Assembly: GCF_002153605.1 (NCBI RefSeq)
Contig: NZ_JOPG01000005.1
Location: 248,001-312,000 of the forward strand
Source: Acetobacter malorum
GTDB taxonomy: Bacteria; Pseudomonadota; Alphaproteobacteria; Acetobacterales; Acetobacteraceae
DNA: 64,000 nt
Direction: 5' to 3'
Shown here: piece after piece, positions 20,059-29,507 of the stretch
Layout: each line of letters opens with the position of its first letter
Numbering within the stretch: position 1 is the first letter of the stretch
Made by a program: the position numbers and the translations under genes
Notes under the pieces: model-generated
The model's database searches: none
Told to the model about the DNA's origin: nothing
Seen by the model: the letters and a program-made list of their open reading frames with translations, nothing else

Positions 20059-22392
20059 TCATTTGAGACCAAACGCCCCAAGCGTTTTGAAGCTGACAGT
20101 GAACAGATAGGTCGAGTTACGCTGCTGACCACCAATGGACGTGTATTGTTTGAGATACATGAAATCAAGGCCGAAGCAGTCGTTGTTATAGCCGACATCA
20201 CCGCCCAGAGAGACAAATTCCTTGCGGGAGAGGCTGCGGCGGGCAAAGCCGGACAGGTGCCAGTTGGCCCAGTCGGTTGAGAAGCCACCGCTCAGTTCGC
20301 TGGTGCGCACGTAATAGAGCTGCGTCGGGCCGGAAGAGCGGTAATCGGTTGCGTAATAGTAATACGGGGTCACCGGCTCATAAATATACCCGCCCCGGAC
20401 CCGGAAGTGCGGCACCCCGGCGCTGAACAGCGCATCCCCGAAGTCAAACTTGGAGGTGTAGGGGTTCAGCCGCATACGGGCCGTGAAGTCAAAATACTGG
20501 TTGGGGGCAACGCGGGCACGGGCCACGATATCCGACACATGGTGGTCCAGCCCGGAATAGGGCAGGCGGTCATGCGTAATATGTTCCTGGAAGCTGCTGC
20601 CAGCCAGCAGGTCGATTTCATGACCATCCCACGTCCAGTTGGCATGCACGCCCACATTGGCGCGCAGACCGCCATCCAGCCTGTCCGTGCCCTGATAGCG
20701 GTTGAGTGAGAACAGGGTTGAGTCCGTGAACTCGTAGGCCAGACTGTCTTCGTTCGGGATGTTGTCGTTTGTGCCGGCACCGGAGTTGGGGGCGTAGATG
20801 GCCTGTACGATGGGTTCGAGAATCTGCGTGCCGTGGCCATGTTCAAAGGTGCGGATGAACGGCCAGTTCGTCTTCAGCGCAATTGTCGGCAGAACCTGCC
20901 CGCTGACGGATGTTGCGCCGGTTTTGTAGAAATTGGGCTGCTGATAGAGCTTACGGGCCCGGTAGACCATGGAATCCAGATGCAGGGTGAGCAGGAACTT
21001 CTGGCCCAGACGGTTGGTGAAGGGGCGATCCCAGTTCAGTGCAAGCTGGCCGCGCATGTCGGAGGTGCCGTTGTCACGCCGGACGTTGAAGTCCGTGGTG
21101 GAGACGCCAAACCGGCCGCCCCACGCATCAGGCTGGCCAAGGTAGCTATAGGTATAGCGCGGCAGCACGAACGGCAGGTCCGAGTTGCGGATAACACCCT
21201 GGTTCAGGCCCTGATAATACTGGGCGTCCACACGGCTGTAGGCACCGGTGCCAAAGCCTTCAAGATAGGCGTTGGAATTCAGGGTGTCCGAGCCATAACC
21301 CTGCACACGGTAATCCCGCATATAGTCAGCGGAGGTGGCCAGATTGATGTTGGTCCCGGCGCGCCAGTATTTGTTGATGGAGAACTGGCCGTTGGCAAAG
21401 ATATAGCCCTGCATACCGTGGCCGTTGCCGCGGCCGACAGGTTCACCAAAGTTGTTGGTGTAGCTGCTGGAGCGGTGGGTATCATAGGCGATCCCCCCCT
21501 GCACATTCAGCATGCCGAAGTTGAAGAGCTTTCTGTACTGGGCGCTGAGCTGCGGTCCGGTCTTGGTCGAGAACAGCCCCTGCACGGTAATGTCTGAGCT
21601 GTCATCCAGTACCCAGTAATAGGGGATGGTGAAGTAGGTGCCCAGATAGCGGTCATGCGGGGTGATACCGGGCATGAGGAAGCCGCTGTGCCGTTTGGAC
21701 GAGGGGTCCGTCATTGAGAAGTAGGGCAGGTAGATCACCGGGATACCGAAGATGTCGATAAACGTATCCCGGAAATCAATTCGCTCGTGTTGCAGATCCT
21801 GCGTGGCGTCATAGGCGCGGAACTGCCAGAACGGCGCGCGCGTCTTGTCTTTTTCGCAGATTTCGCAGGCCGTATAGACCGCGCGGCTCATCACGTTGAC
21901 CTTGCCGCCGGTGCGGCGCAGGCCGTTGGCCGCCAGCTTGGCATTTTCCGGCAGGCGCGCATTGACGTGCAGCATGATGCCGTCACGCATATTGCCCGTC
22001 AGTTCCGCATAGTTGGCGTACATGACCGAGCCGTCCGGCTGGATGGTCGCCACGTTGCCGCGTGCGGCGACAATGCCGGTATCGCGGTCAAAAACAATCT
22101 TGTCCGCGCGCAGGACATGGTCGCCCTGCCAGACTTGCACATTACCAGTCCAGGTGACGGTGTTAGCGTGGTCATCATAGTCCACGCTGTCAGACTGGAA
22201 GGTTGCCGGTTCATCAGGGGATGTTTTGGCACCGGTGTTCAGGTGCATAGGCTGCGGCCTGAACTGGGCATGCGCCTGCTTGGGGGCGGCCACCAGAATG
22301 CACGCGGTCATGCCTCCCAGCGCCGTAGCGGCGGCAAGCGTGCGCCGGCGGTGCAGAAGCCGGAAGCGGGAAGGCCGAGAGGCCACGGTCAA
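20059..22392 (-). CDS. lptD: LPS-assembly protein LptD
   Basis: The 777-residue outer membrane protein inserts lipopolysaccharide into the outer leaflet together with LptE. A signal-peptide-like N-terminus (to AHAQF) is followed by an OstA/LptA-like domain (FQSDSVDYDDHANTVTWTGNVQVWQGDHVLRADKI) and a long beta-barrel ending in LFTVSFKTLGAFGLK, with an aromatic-rich last strand though not a terminal Phe. The start codon directly follows the lptG stop. Length fits the family. No LptE is visible in the window. Confidence 0.94.
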   Translation of the reverse strand: MTVASRPSRFRLLHRRRTLAAATALGGMTACILVAAPKQAHAQFRPQPMHLNTGAKTSPDEPATFQSDSVDYDDHANTVTWTGNVQVWQGDHVLRADKIVFDRDTGIVAARGNVATIQPDGSVMYANYAELTGNMRDGIMLHVNARLPENAKLAANGLRRTGGKVNVMSRAVYTACEICEKDKTRAPFWQFRAYDATQDLQHERIDFRDTFIDIFGIPVIYLPYFSMTDPSSKRHSGFLMPGITPHDRYLGTYFTIPYYWVLDDSSDITVQGLFSTKTGPQLSAQYRKLFNFGMLNVQGGIAYDTHRSSSYTNNFGEPVGRGNGHGMQGYIFANGQFSINKYWRAGTNINLATSADYMRDYRVQGYGSDTLNSNAYLEGFGTGAYSRVDAQYYQGLNQGVIRNSDLPFVLPRYTYSYLGQPDAWGGRFGVSTTDFNVRRDNGTSDMRGQLALNWDRPFTNRLGQKFLLTLHLDSMVYRARKLYQQPNFYKTGATSVSGQVLPTIALKTNWPFIRTFEHGHGTQILEPIVQAIYAPNSGAGTNDNIPNEDSLAYEFTDSTLFSLNRYQGTDRLDGGLRANVGVHANWTWDGHEIDLLAGSSFQEHITHDRLPYSGLDHHVSDIVARARVAPNQYFDFTARMRLNPYTSKFDFGDALFSAGVPHFRVRGGYIYEPVTPYYYYATDYRSSGPTQLYYVRTSELSGGFSTDWANWHLSGFARRSLSRKEFVSLGGDVGYNNDCFGLDFMYLKQYTSIGGQQRNSTYLFTVSFKTLGAFGLK

Positions 22393-23505
22393 TCAGCCAT
22401 CCTCCAGATGAAGAAGCAGTGAAATAGCGAGGCAAAGCCCGGCAACGGTGGGCGCCCACGCCGCCAGAACGGGGGGGAGGGCACCGGAGTTACCAAACTG
22501 CTCCGCAACTTTTGATACTGTGAAAAGCAGAAATCCTGCCGCAACGCCAGACCCGATCATCTGAGCCACGCCGCCGCGCCGTGTTGGACGCATGGAAAAA
22601 CCTGCCGCCACAAGAGCCATAGTGCCCGCCAGCATAGGGAGAGCGAGCAGAGACTGGAAGTGAATCCGGTGGCGGATGGAAGAAAATCCGGACCGGTCCA
22701 GCAGTGCGATAAAGCTGGGCAGCGCCCAGACAGAAAGGGTTTCCGGCGAGGAAAAACTTTCCTGCACACGGGCTACAGTCAGATCGGTTGGCAGGTTCAT
22801 CTGGCCGATGGGGTGAAGAATTTCATTCGGGCGCACGGTCTGGGCGTTTTTCAGTTCCCAGACACGGTCAGCCAGAATGCCGTCTGGCGATTCGATTCTC
22901 ATGACCAGCTTGTCATTATGGTCCAGCCGGAAAACGCTGACATCGTGAATGTGCAGGATGCCAGCCTGCAACTGCACGCCACGGGCATGCAGAATGGCCA
23001 CGCCTTTAGGGTCATACTGGCTATCTGCCTGTCGCAGCCAGAGGGAGCCGCTGGAGAGGCTGAGCGGGCCGCCACCCGTGCGCAGATACTGCTGGTCCAG
23101 CTCTTCCGCCCGGCGATACATGGCGGAGGAGAGCGGGGAGATCAGTGCCGTTGCAATGGTGCCGATCAGCATGGCGCAGGCCAGCGGGCCAGCGAGAAAC
23201 TGCCATGCGGAGATGCCAGCGGCACGGGCCACAATGAGCTCGGAAGAACGTGTCAGCCGCCAGAAGCAGATAATGCCGCCCAGCAGAATGCCGAACGGCA
23301 GGATTTCCACCGAAAAATAGGGAACGTGCAGGGCTGCAATTTCCGTCACCACGTTCGTGGAGACATCAGGCCGGGTCGCCACGCGGCGGAGCAGGTCGAT
23401 AAAGTCGAACAGGCAGACAATGCCGGTCAGCGACGCGATCATGGCCAGTACGGAAAAGACGAACTGGCGCGCGATGTAGAGCGAGAGTGTGACGGAGACA
23501 ACCAT
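22393..23505 (-). CDS. lptG: LPS export ABC transporter permease LptG
   Basis: The YjgP/YjgQ family inner membrane protein of about 370 residues begins MVVSVTLSLYIARQFVFSVLAMIASLTGIVCLFDF. It has N-terminal membrane helices, a periplasmic beta-jellyroll middle, and three C-terminal helices (LALPMLAGTMALVAAGFSM, GSGVAAGFLLFTVSKVAEQF, LAAWAPTVAGLCLAISLLL). LptG with LptF forms the membrane part of the LptB2FG machine that extracts LPS. The start at 23505 lies 17 nt after the lptF stop. Longer in-frame extensions would overlap lptF. Confidence 0.92.
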   Translation of the reverse strand: MVVSVTLSLYIARQFVFSVLAMIASLTGIVCLFDFIDLLRRVATRPDVSTNVVTEIAALHVPYFSVEILPFGILLGGIICFWRLTRSSELIVARAAGISAWQFLAGPLACAMLIGTIATALISPLSSAMYRRAEELDQQYLRTGGGPLSLSSGSLWLRQADSQYDPKGVAILHARGVQLQAGILHIHDVSVFRLDHNDKLVMRIESPDGILADRVWELKNAQTVRPNEILHPIGQMNLPTDLTVARVQESFSSPETLSVWALPSFIALLDRSGFSSIRHRIHFQSLLALPMLAGTMALVAAGFSMRPTRRGGVAQMIGSGVAAGFLLFTVSKVAEQFGNSGALPPVLAAWAPTVAGLCLAISLLLHLEDG

Positions 23506-23522
23506 AAGGAGCGCGTTCTTCC

Positions 23523-24668
23523 TCAGACCGTGCGGGTGCTGGAGCGGAGGCGCAGCTCCGGCACAAACAGGATGGCCGCACACACCACACCGGGCAGCAG
23601 GGCCACCAGCGGGATGAGCGGAATAAGCGCCATGTTCCGGCTGGCAAGATTTTGCAGCAGCAGGTTGAAGGCCAGCAGCCCGACCACGCTGAGCACAGCG
23701 GCCAGCGGTCGTTTAATGTTGCCGTGGCGTGAGAACACCCCGCGCAGCACGGCAAACAGGCCGACCATCGCAAAGGAGAAGCAGGTGAGAGGGGAGGTGA
23801 GCCTGCGCCAGCCTTCCACCTTGAACTTGCCGGTATCCCGTGGGGCGACTTCTTTGGGGTCCGGGTTCAGCAGTTCATGCAGGGACATTTCCGCCGCATC
23901 GCGGAAGCGGGAGTCTTCCTGATGGGTGGAGGAGAGATCCATGGAATCCTGTTGAAAAATCAGCATGTCCAGACGCCCCGTTTTATGGTCGATCACCTGA
24001 CGGGAGCCGTCATACAGGATGACGCGGGGTGTGTCGTTGACAATCATCATGGTGCCGCGATTGGCCAGAATGGTGGCGCGGCTGTTGGGCTGGCGGTCAT
24101 CTTCCACCACAATCCCATGCAGGGTGCCGTCATGGCTGCGTTCACGGATATAGACCGTCATCACATCGGAGACTTTGGTGAAGACGCCTTCCTGCAACAT
24201 GAAGGCGGCCATCTTGTTCCGGATCTGGAATTCAAACTGCCGGAAGTGATGATAGGAGACGGGCACTACCCACAGATTGAGCAAAAACCCGATCAGCGTT
24301 GCCATCAGAGCGCAGGTCAGGCCGGGACGGGCCAGAGCCACGGGCGAAAGCCCAGCGGCGCGCATCACCGTTAGTTCCCGGTCTCCGGCAAGGCGTTGAT
24401 AGACAAACAGGCTGACCACAAAGGTGGTGATGGGCAGCACAACGGCGACAAAGGAGGGAATGAGCAGGCTGGTCAGCTCGATAAAGACCCGCAGGGACAA
24501 CCCGCGATCCACCACCAGCGAGACAAAGCGCAACGATTGCATCAGCCAGATAAGCGCCGCCAGCCCGCCGGTCGTGGCCAGCAGGGCTATCAGAAGCTGA
24601 TGAAACACGTAGCGATCCAGTGTGGAAACGCGTGCTTTCAGCCATGATGGAAATGAACGGACGGTCAT
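23523..24668 (-). CDS. lptF: LPS export ABC transporter permease LptF
   Basis: The 381-residue YjgP/YjgQ permease starts its first helix at LDRYVFHQLLIALLATTGGLAALIWLMQSLRFV. It contains the cytoplasmic coupling segment LAGDRELTVMRAAGLSPVALARP, a periplasmic domain with repeated beta strands, and C-terminal helices (LTCFSFAMVGLFAVLRGVF, LAAVLSVVGLLAFNLLLQNLA). It is the first gene of the Lpt operon. The ATPase LptB is not in the window, as is usual in alphaproteobacteria. Confidence 0.93.
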   Translation of the reverse strand: MTVRSFPSWLKARVSTLDRYVFHQLLIALLATTGGLAALIWLMQSLRFVSLVVDRGLSLRVFIELTSLLIPSFVAVVLPITTFVVSLFVYQRLAGDRELTVMRAAGLSPVALARPGLTCALMATLIGFLLNLWVVPVSYHHFRQFEFQIRNKMAAFMLQEGVFTKVSDVMTVYIRERSHDGTLHGIVVEDDRQPNSRATILANRGTMMIVNDTPRVILYDGSRQVIDHKTGRLDMLIFQQDSMDLSSTHQEDSRFRDAAEMSLHELLNPDPKEVAPRDTGKFKVEGWRRLTSPLTCFSFAMVGLFAVLRGVFSRHGNIKRPLAAVLSVVGLLAFNLLLQNLASRNMALIPLIPLVALLPGVVCAAILFVPELRLRSSTRTV

Positions 24669-24845
24669 ATCTGTCTTATCTACCCCCTCCCTCTCTCAGA
24701 GCAACACCCCCCTGTGACAGAATAATGGAGGCGGAAGAGGGAGAGTGGTTCCGGCTTACGGCTTTATGAGGGCAGAGAAGCCCGCCGCAGGCCGGATTAC
24801 GCCTGTCAGACGGGCAGACAGGACCCCTCTGACATGTATAAAAAA

Positions 24846-25682
24846 TTATTCTTCCACGTGGGTATCCGGGTCACCGCCCAGACGGTTTCCGGCTTCCAGC
24901 CCGGCAATGGCGGCAAGGTCGCCTTCATCCAGCGTGAAGTTGAAAATGTTCAGGTTGGCGCGCATTCGCTCGGTGTTGCTGGATTTGGGGATGGGGATGA
25001 TGTCGTTCTGCGTAAACCAGCGCAGCATGATCTGGGCCGGGGTGCGGTTGTGTTTTTCCGCCAGTTCCACAATCACGGGGTTATCCATCAGCCCTTTGCC
25101 CAGAGGGCTCCAGCCTTCCGTCAGAATACCATGCTGAGCGTTGAAGCGGCGCATGTCGGCCTGCTGGAAATCCGCATGGATTTCAATCTGGTTGACGGCG
25201 GGCACCACGCCGGTTTCCTGAATGATACGTTCAAGATGGGAGGGCTTGAAGTTTGAGACGCCGATGGAGCGGATCTTGCCGTCCTTCTGTGCGGCAATCA
25301 GTGCCTTCCAGCTTTCCACATACAGATCTTTTTCCGGCAGAGGCCAGTGGATAAGGTAGAGGTCAACATAGTCCACATTCAACCGCTGGAGGCTGCCATC
25401 CAGCCCTTTTAACGCGGCATCATAACCCTGATCAGCCCCGCGCAGTTTGGTGGCCAGAAAGATGTCTTTTCTTTCAACTTCAGCATCTTGCAGCGCGAGG
25501 CCAACACCGGTTTCGTTCCCGTAGCTGGCGGCAGTGTCAATCAGGCGATAACCGGTTAGCAGGGCAGCCTGCACGGCGGCTTCCACTTCCTGATCATTCA
25601 TGGGGTAGGTGCCAAACCCCATGCCGGGAATTTTATGGCCATCGTTCAGGGTAAGAAGGGGAGCTGTGGGCATGGGGCGCAA
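24846..25682 (-). CDS. Aldo/keto reductase (2,5-diketo-D-gluconate reductase type)
   Basis: The 278-residue NADPH-dependent reductase has a (beta/alpha)8 barrel. The catalytic tetrad is Asp49, Tyr54, Lys79 and His112 (IDTAASYGNE, LATKL, YLIHWPLP). The cofactor end IIPIPKSSNTERMRANLNIF is the usual 'IPKS' motif. In acetic acid bacteria such enzymes reduce ketogluconates, methylglyoxal or other carbonyls; the substrate here cannot be read from sequence. A second ATG at 25673 (MPTAP) could be the true start. It lies downstream of the porin gene. Confidence 0.92.
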   Translation of the reverse strand: MRPMPTAPLLTLNDGHKIPGMGFGTYPMNDQEVEAAVQAALLTGYRLIDTAASYGNETGVGLALQDAEVERKDIFLATKLRGADQGYDAALKGLDGSLQRLNVDYVDLYLIHWPLPEKDLYVESWKALIAAQKDGKIRSIGVSNFKPSHLERIIQETGVVPAVNQIEIHADFQQADMRRFNAQHGILTEGWSPLGKGLMDNPVIVELAEKHNRTPAQIMLRWFTQNDIIPIPKSSNTERMRANLNIFNFTLDEGDLAAIAGLEAGNRLGGDPDTHVEE

Positions 25683-25810
25683 TCCTTGAAAGTCTTGTCA
25701 GAATGTCAGAGGCGCTGACCTGCCAGCAGGCGAGACTGGGCCGGGAGGCAGGGCGCGGCTTTCTTTCCTAACGTTCCGGGGTAGGGATGGTTCAGAAAAA
25801 CCAGCCCGCC

Positions 25811-27481
25811 TCAGAACAGCAGGATCACACCTGCGGAGGCAGAGTTGTCGCTTTCCTTGTTCGGACCATGGGCGGCAGATTCCGTATGGGCATATTCGGC
25901 CACAAGGTTCAGCCAGTCGGTCAGGCTGTAGAAGGCGGCGCCCACCTCGGACTGGTTGCGGCGGACCAGCAGGGGACTGTCTTCCCCCGGAGCCTGATAG
26001 AGATTACTCACACCATAACTGCCGACCAGCTTGAACTTCTTGGTGAAGTTATACATGGCCTGCACGTAATAGCCTTCCGAGGTCCGTTTGCGGCCATTAT
26101 TGGCAATGCCGTCAAAGAACAGCCCTGTGGTGCCCAGCCCGCTGCCCCGGTAGTAATAGGCGACACCCTGAAAGCCTTTATAGGTGACCTTGGTGCCGAC
26201 TTCCCCGGCTTCCACCATCGCGCCCCGGCGGCTGCCTGCATCAAGATCGGGGCTGGTCAGAGCCTGCTGATGCTGCACCAGGAAGCTGGCCCAGATGCGG
26301 GTCTGAACGCCGCCGATTGAGAAATCGTAGGTGCCTTTCCCCTGCACCATGGGAGAGGAGTGCTGGGTGGAGGAGGCGGAGAGCGCCCGGCCTGAGGCAT
26401 CTCCCCCGGCAAAATTGAATTCATCAAGCGGCTGGAAGACGCCAACGGAGCCCTGCAGGCCGTGATATTTGGGAGAGACGTAGGAAATCTGCGGGATCCA
26501 GTCCGCATAGACATAACCGACACCGATACGACCAAGCGACGTATTGCCCGGCGCGGCATTGCTGCCGGTGGAACCAACACTGAGCAGGGTGGCGTCATTC
26601 AGAATGGCGTCACTGCCAAAGATGGCAAGGTCACGCCCGAACTTGAACGTCCCGACTTCCTTGGTGCCAACGGTCACGTAAACCTGTCGCAGATCAATGC
26701 CGGCCGTGCCCAGTCCGACGGGGCTACCACCTGTATTGGCGTTAAAGGCCCCGTTCTTGGCGTTGTCCACGCCCGGATACATGCCCAGCACGGCAGACAT
26801 ATCAATGCCCGACTGAGTGGTGCTGAGCTTGAGGATAAAGCCAGCGGGCAGCAGGCCGTTACGCACGGAGGAGGAATCAAACCCGCTGGAGCCGGTGGAA
26901 ACCCCACCCGCCACCGGGCGACCGCCTGCGGGGCTGTTGTAGGTGTAGAAGCCGTTCACAAAGCCGGAGAAGTTGATGTCGATCGGGCCGGCCTTGAAGG
27001 TCAGGCCCTTGCCCGGAACATACTTGGCAACCCGGACAATGCTGTTGCTGTTCAGTGCATCCCGGGTGGACTGGGCAGCTTCCTGCGCGGAGCGGGCGCT
27101 GGCCTCGGCCCGGTTGGCGGCTAGTTCGGCACGGGATGAGCCTTCATCCGGTGCGCCCGGATCAAACCGGATGCCATCTTCATAGCCTGAACCGAGGGTG
27201 TGGGCTGCCTGTCCGGCATGATGCGCGCCGGAGGCCGTGGCGGTGCGGACAGGGCGGGCAGTACGCGCGGGCGCCGTGTGCTGTGTTGCTCCGGTCGTGT
27301 GGCTCAGATGTTTGGCCAGAAGCGTATCATGCTCATGTTTGGTCAGGCTGCCTTTGAGCTGAAGAATATCCAGCAGGTCACTATAATCATCAGCCAGAGC
27401 AGATGGCGCAGTCATAAATGGCGCACAGGCAACAGATGTTGCCACAACAGGTAATAGAAGTGCCCGTTTTCTCGATGCCAT
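25811..27481 (-). CDS. Outer membrane porin (DcaP-like) with N-terminal coiled coil
   Basis: The 556-residue product has a signal peptide (cleavage near SALADD), a segment DLLDILQLKGSLTKHEHDTLLAK typical of some porins, an Ala/Thr-rich linker, a short coiled coil (RAELAANRAEASARSAQEAAQ) and a beta-barrel beginning GPIDINFSGFVNGFYTYNS and ending with a terminal Phe (SASAGVILLF). Such porins admit small carboxylates or sugars; the substrate is unknown. ATG 27481 has GAGGGAG upstream; a GTG at 27499 is less likely. About 430 noncoding bases precede it. Confidence 0.85.
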   Translation of the reverse strand: MASRKRALLLPVVATSVACAPFMTAPSALADDYSDLLDILQLKGSLTKHEHDTLLAKHLSHTTGATQHTAPARTARPVRTATASGAHHAGQAAHTLGSGYEDGIRFDPGAPDEGSSRAELAANRAEASARSAQEAAQSTRDALNSNSIVRVAKYVPGKGLTFKAGPIDINFSGFVNGFYTYNSPAGGRPVAGGVSTGSSGFDSSSVRNGLLPAGFILKLSTTQSGIDMSAVLGMYPGVDNAKNGAFNANTGGSPVGLGTAGIDLRQVYVTVGTKEVGTFKFGRDLAIFGSDAILNDATLLSVGSTGSNAAPGNTSLGRIGVGYVYADWIPQISYVSPKYHGLQGSVGVFQPLDEFNFAGGDASGRALSASSTQHSSPMVQGKGTYDFSIGGVQTRIWASFLVQHQQALTSPDLDAGSRRGAMVEAGEVGTKVTYKGFQGVAYYYRGSGLGTTGLFFDGIANNGRKRTSEGYYVQAMYNFTKKFKLVGSYGVSNLYQAPGEDSPLLVRRNQSEVGAAFYSLTDWLNLVAEYAHTESAAHGPNKESDNSASAGVILLF

Positions 27482-27914
27482 AAAAGTCTGCTCCCTCACG
27501 TCGTTTGCTATCTCTGAGAGATTGGACTTCCCTCCGTCAACACCCGGTTATGAGGGCATTCCTGCCAGTAAAAAGCCCTGAACAGCAAGGAAACGGGGCT
27601 GAGGCAGAGGGGCGGCCGGCTGATCACAGACCGCAGAGCCGTGAGCGTTTCTGGAGGCTCTTATGCAGCGCAAGCAGGCTGATTTGTGTGGCATTTTAGT
27701 GGTTTTTGTTTGTTCTCAAACTGTTACGCGGATTTATTCTGAAGCGCGGAACGATTTTAGAGCGCAATGAAATCCCTCGAGCATGCCCTCTCGCACGCTT
27801 CTGGCGGAGGGGTGCTATGCTGGAATAGAACTTGTCCGGTGAGAGGGAACGTAAAAACCGCTGGTGTTATAACGGAAAACGCCAAGCGAATACGTCGCTC
27901 AGGTCACGAACTTG
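27482..27914. other. Noncoding interval between the porin gene and cysG
   Basis: No gene is supported in these 433 bases. The stretch around 27680-27770 is AT-rich and includes a T-rich segment that may hold the leftward porin promoter. On the + strand a CCCTC/GGAGGGG hairpin around 27787-27810 is followed by GCTATGCTGG, which resembles a -10 element, but no gene follows in that direction because cysG lies on the other strand. A small RNA is possible but unsupported. Confidence 0.35.
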
Positions 27915-29324
27915 TTATGCTCCCGGAAGCGTTGGGCGCACCCGATGCCGCACAACTTCGCCAATAATGATCAGGGCAGGGCTTGTCACATTTTCAGCAA
28001 CGGCCTGTTCCGGCAGGGTGGCGAGCGTGCCGGTAATGACGCGCTGCTGCGGGGTCGTGCCGCGTTCCACAAGGGCGGCGGGCCAGTCGGCAGGCAGGCC
28101 ATGCGCTGTCAGTTGCGCGCTGAGCTGGGGCAGCATGGTCAGGCCCATGTAGATCACGACCGTCTGGCTGCGCAGGGCGATGGTTTCCCATGCCAGATCA
28201 AGCGTGCCATCGGCCTTGGCGTGACCGGTAATAAACAGGCAGGCCTGTGCGCAGTCCCGGTGCGTGAGCGGAATACCGGCATAGGCTGCGCAACCATTGG
28301 CGGCGGAAATGCCGGGAATAATGCGGAACGGCACGCCAGCCTGCGTCAGCGTTTCAATTTCTTCCCCGCCACGGCCAAAAATAAACGGGTCTCCGCCTTT
28401 CAGGCGCAGTACGCGTTCACCTGCTTTGGCACGGCGGACGAGTTCGGCGTTAATCCCTTCTTGCGGCAGGGTGTGCCGGTTGCGTTGCTTGCCAACAAAA
28501 ATCAGCTCGGCATCGCGCCGGACATAATTGAGAATGTCCGGGCCAATCAGATTGTCATACAAAACCGTATCCGCGTCTTGCATCAGGCGCAGAGCGGCGA
28601 GGGTGAGCAGGTTCGGGTCTCCGGGGCCGGCACCGACCAGCCAGACCTCGCCCTGACGGGTGTGGCCCTCCAGCAGATTGTTCAGTTCGTGTTGGGCGGC
28701 TTCTGTCTGCCCGCTCATGGCCAGAGTGCCGCCGGGCCCGTCTAGAAATCGTTCCCAGACCTGCCGCCTGTCAGACGGGTCGGGCAGGCGTGCACGCAGC
28801 GGCAGGCGGGCGTTCTGCATAAAGTCGGCCAGCAGATGCAGGCCAGCTGGCAGAATTTCTTCAATCTTGGCGCGCAGGCGGCGGGCAAGCACGGGCGCAG
28901 CCCCCCCTGTGGAGACGGCCACCTGTACCGCGCCGCGCGTGCTGAGGGCCGGAGTGATGAAGCTGGAATTGCCGGGGTCATCCACCGCGCAGACCGGCAC
29001 GTTCTGCTGCTGGCACAGGGCGGCGAGGCTGCGGTTCAGCGTGGTATCATTGGTGGCGATATAGACCAGACGGCAGCCCGGCAGGTGGGCGCGCACATCG
29101 TCTTCAGACACCAGACCCGGCACATGCGTCAGAATGCCGTCATCCGCCAGCTGCTGCAATTCCGGGCAGAGCGTGGGGGATAGGAGTTCAATCCGTGCCC
29201 CGGTGGGCACCAGAAGGCGCACCTTATTGGCGGCGATGTTCCCACCACCGATGACGAGGACACGGGCTTCGTCGAGGCGAAGCATGATGGGAAACCAGCT
29301 GGTTTTTTCAGAAGACGACTGCAT
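27915..29324 (-). CDS. cysG: Siroheme synthase (multifunctional CysG)
   Basis: The 469-residue fusion makes siroheme for sulfite and nitrite reductases. The N-terminal precorrin-2 dehydrogenase/ferrochelatase has the NAD loop VLVIGGGNIAANKVRLLV and a dimerisation segment with LPAGLHLLADFMQNARLPLR. The C-terminal uroporphyrinogen-III methyltransferase starts at VWLVGAGPGDPNLLTLAALR and has LRLKGGDPFIFGRGGEE and GISAANGCAAYAGIPLTHR. ATG 29324 has GAGGG just upstream; an extension in frame to 29384 is unlikely. The gene is divergent from the ABC transporter gene. Confidence 0.95.
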   Translation of the reverse strand: MQSSSEKTSWFPIMLRLDEARVLVIGGGNIAANKVRLLVPTGARIELLSPTLCPELQQLADDGILTHVPGLVSEDDVRAHLPGCRLVYIATNDTTLNRSLAALCQQQNVPVCAVDDPGNSSFITPALSTRGAVQVAVSTGGAAPVLARRLRAKIEEILPAGLHLLADFMQNARLPLRARLPDPSDRRQVWERFLDGPGGTLAMSGQTEAAQHELNNLLEGHTRQGEVWLVGAGPGDPNLLTLAALRLMQDADTVLYDNLIGPDILNYVRRDAELIFVGKQRNRHTLPQEGINAELVRRAKAGERVLRLKGGDPFIFGRGGEEIETLTQAGVPFRIIPGISAANGCAAYAGIPLTHRDCAQACLFITGHAKADGTLDLAWETIALRSQTVVIYMGLTMLPQLSAQLTAHGLPADWPAALVERGTTPQQRVITGTLATLPEQAVAENVTSPALIIIGEVVRHRVRPTLPGA

Positions 29325-29384
29325 AACACCCTCAGCAAGCAGTCTTGTGCGCAGGACGCAAGAGCCGCAATGCACTGAGCGCAC

Positions 29385-29398
29385 AAAAAAGCTTTTTT
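29385..29398. repeat. 14-bp perfect palindrome AAAAAAGCTTTTTT between cysG and the ABC transporter gene
   Basis: A perfect A6-GC-T6 palindrome in the divergent intergenic region. It could be part of a promoter or a bent-DNA element. A terminator is unlikely because both genes point away from it. Confidence 0.4.
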
Positions 29399-29507
29399 AA
29401 TCTTTCTGCGTTTCCGTGGTCTGTTGCCATGATAGCGCCGTCTTCCCAAGAGACAGGACACAAAAAGTGTGGGGTAACGCAGGCTCCACCATCACAAAGA
29501 GGGCAGA

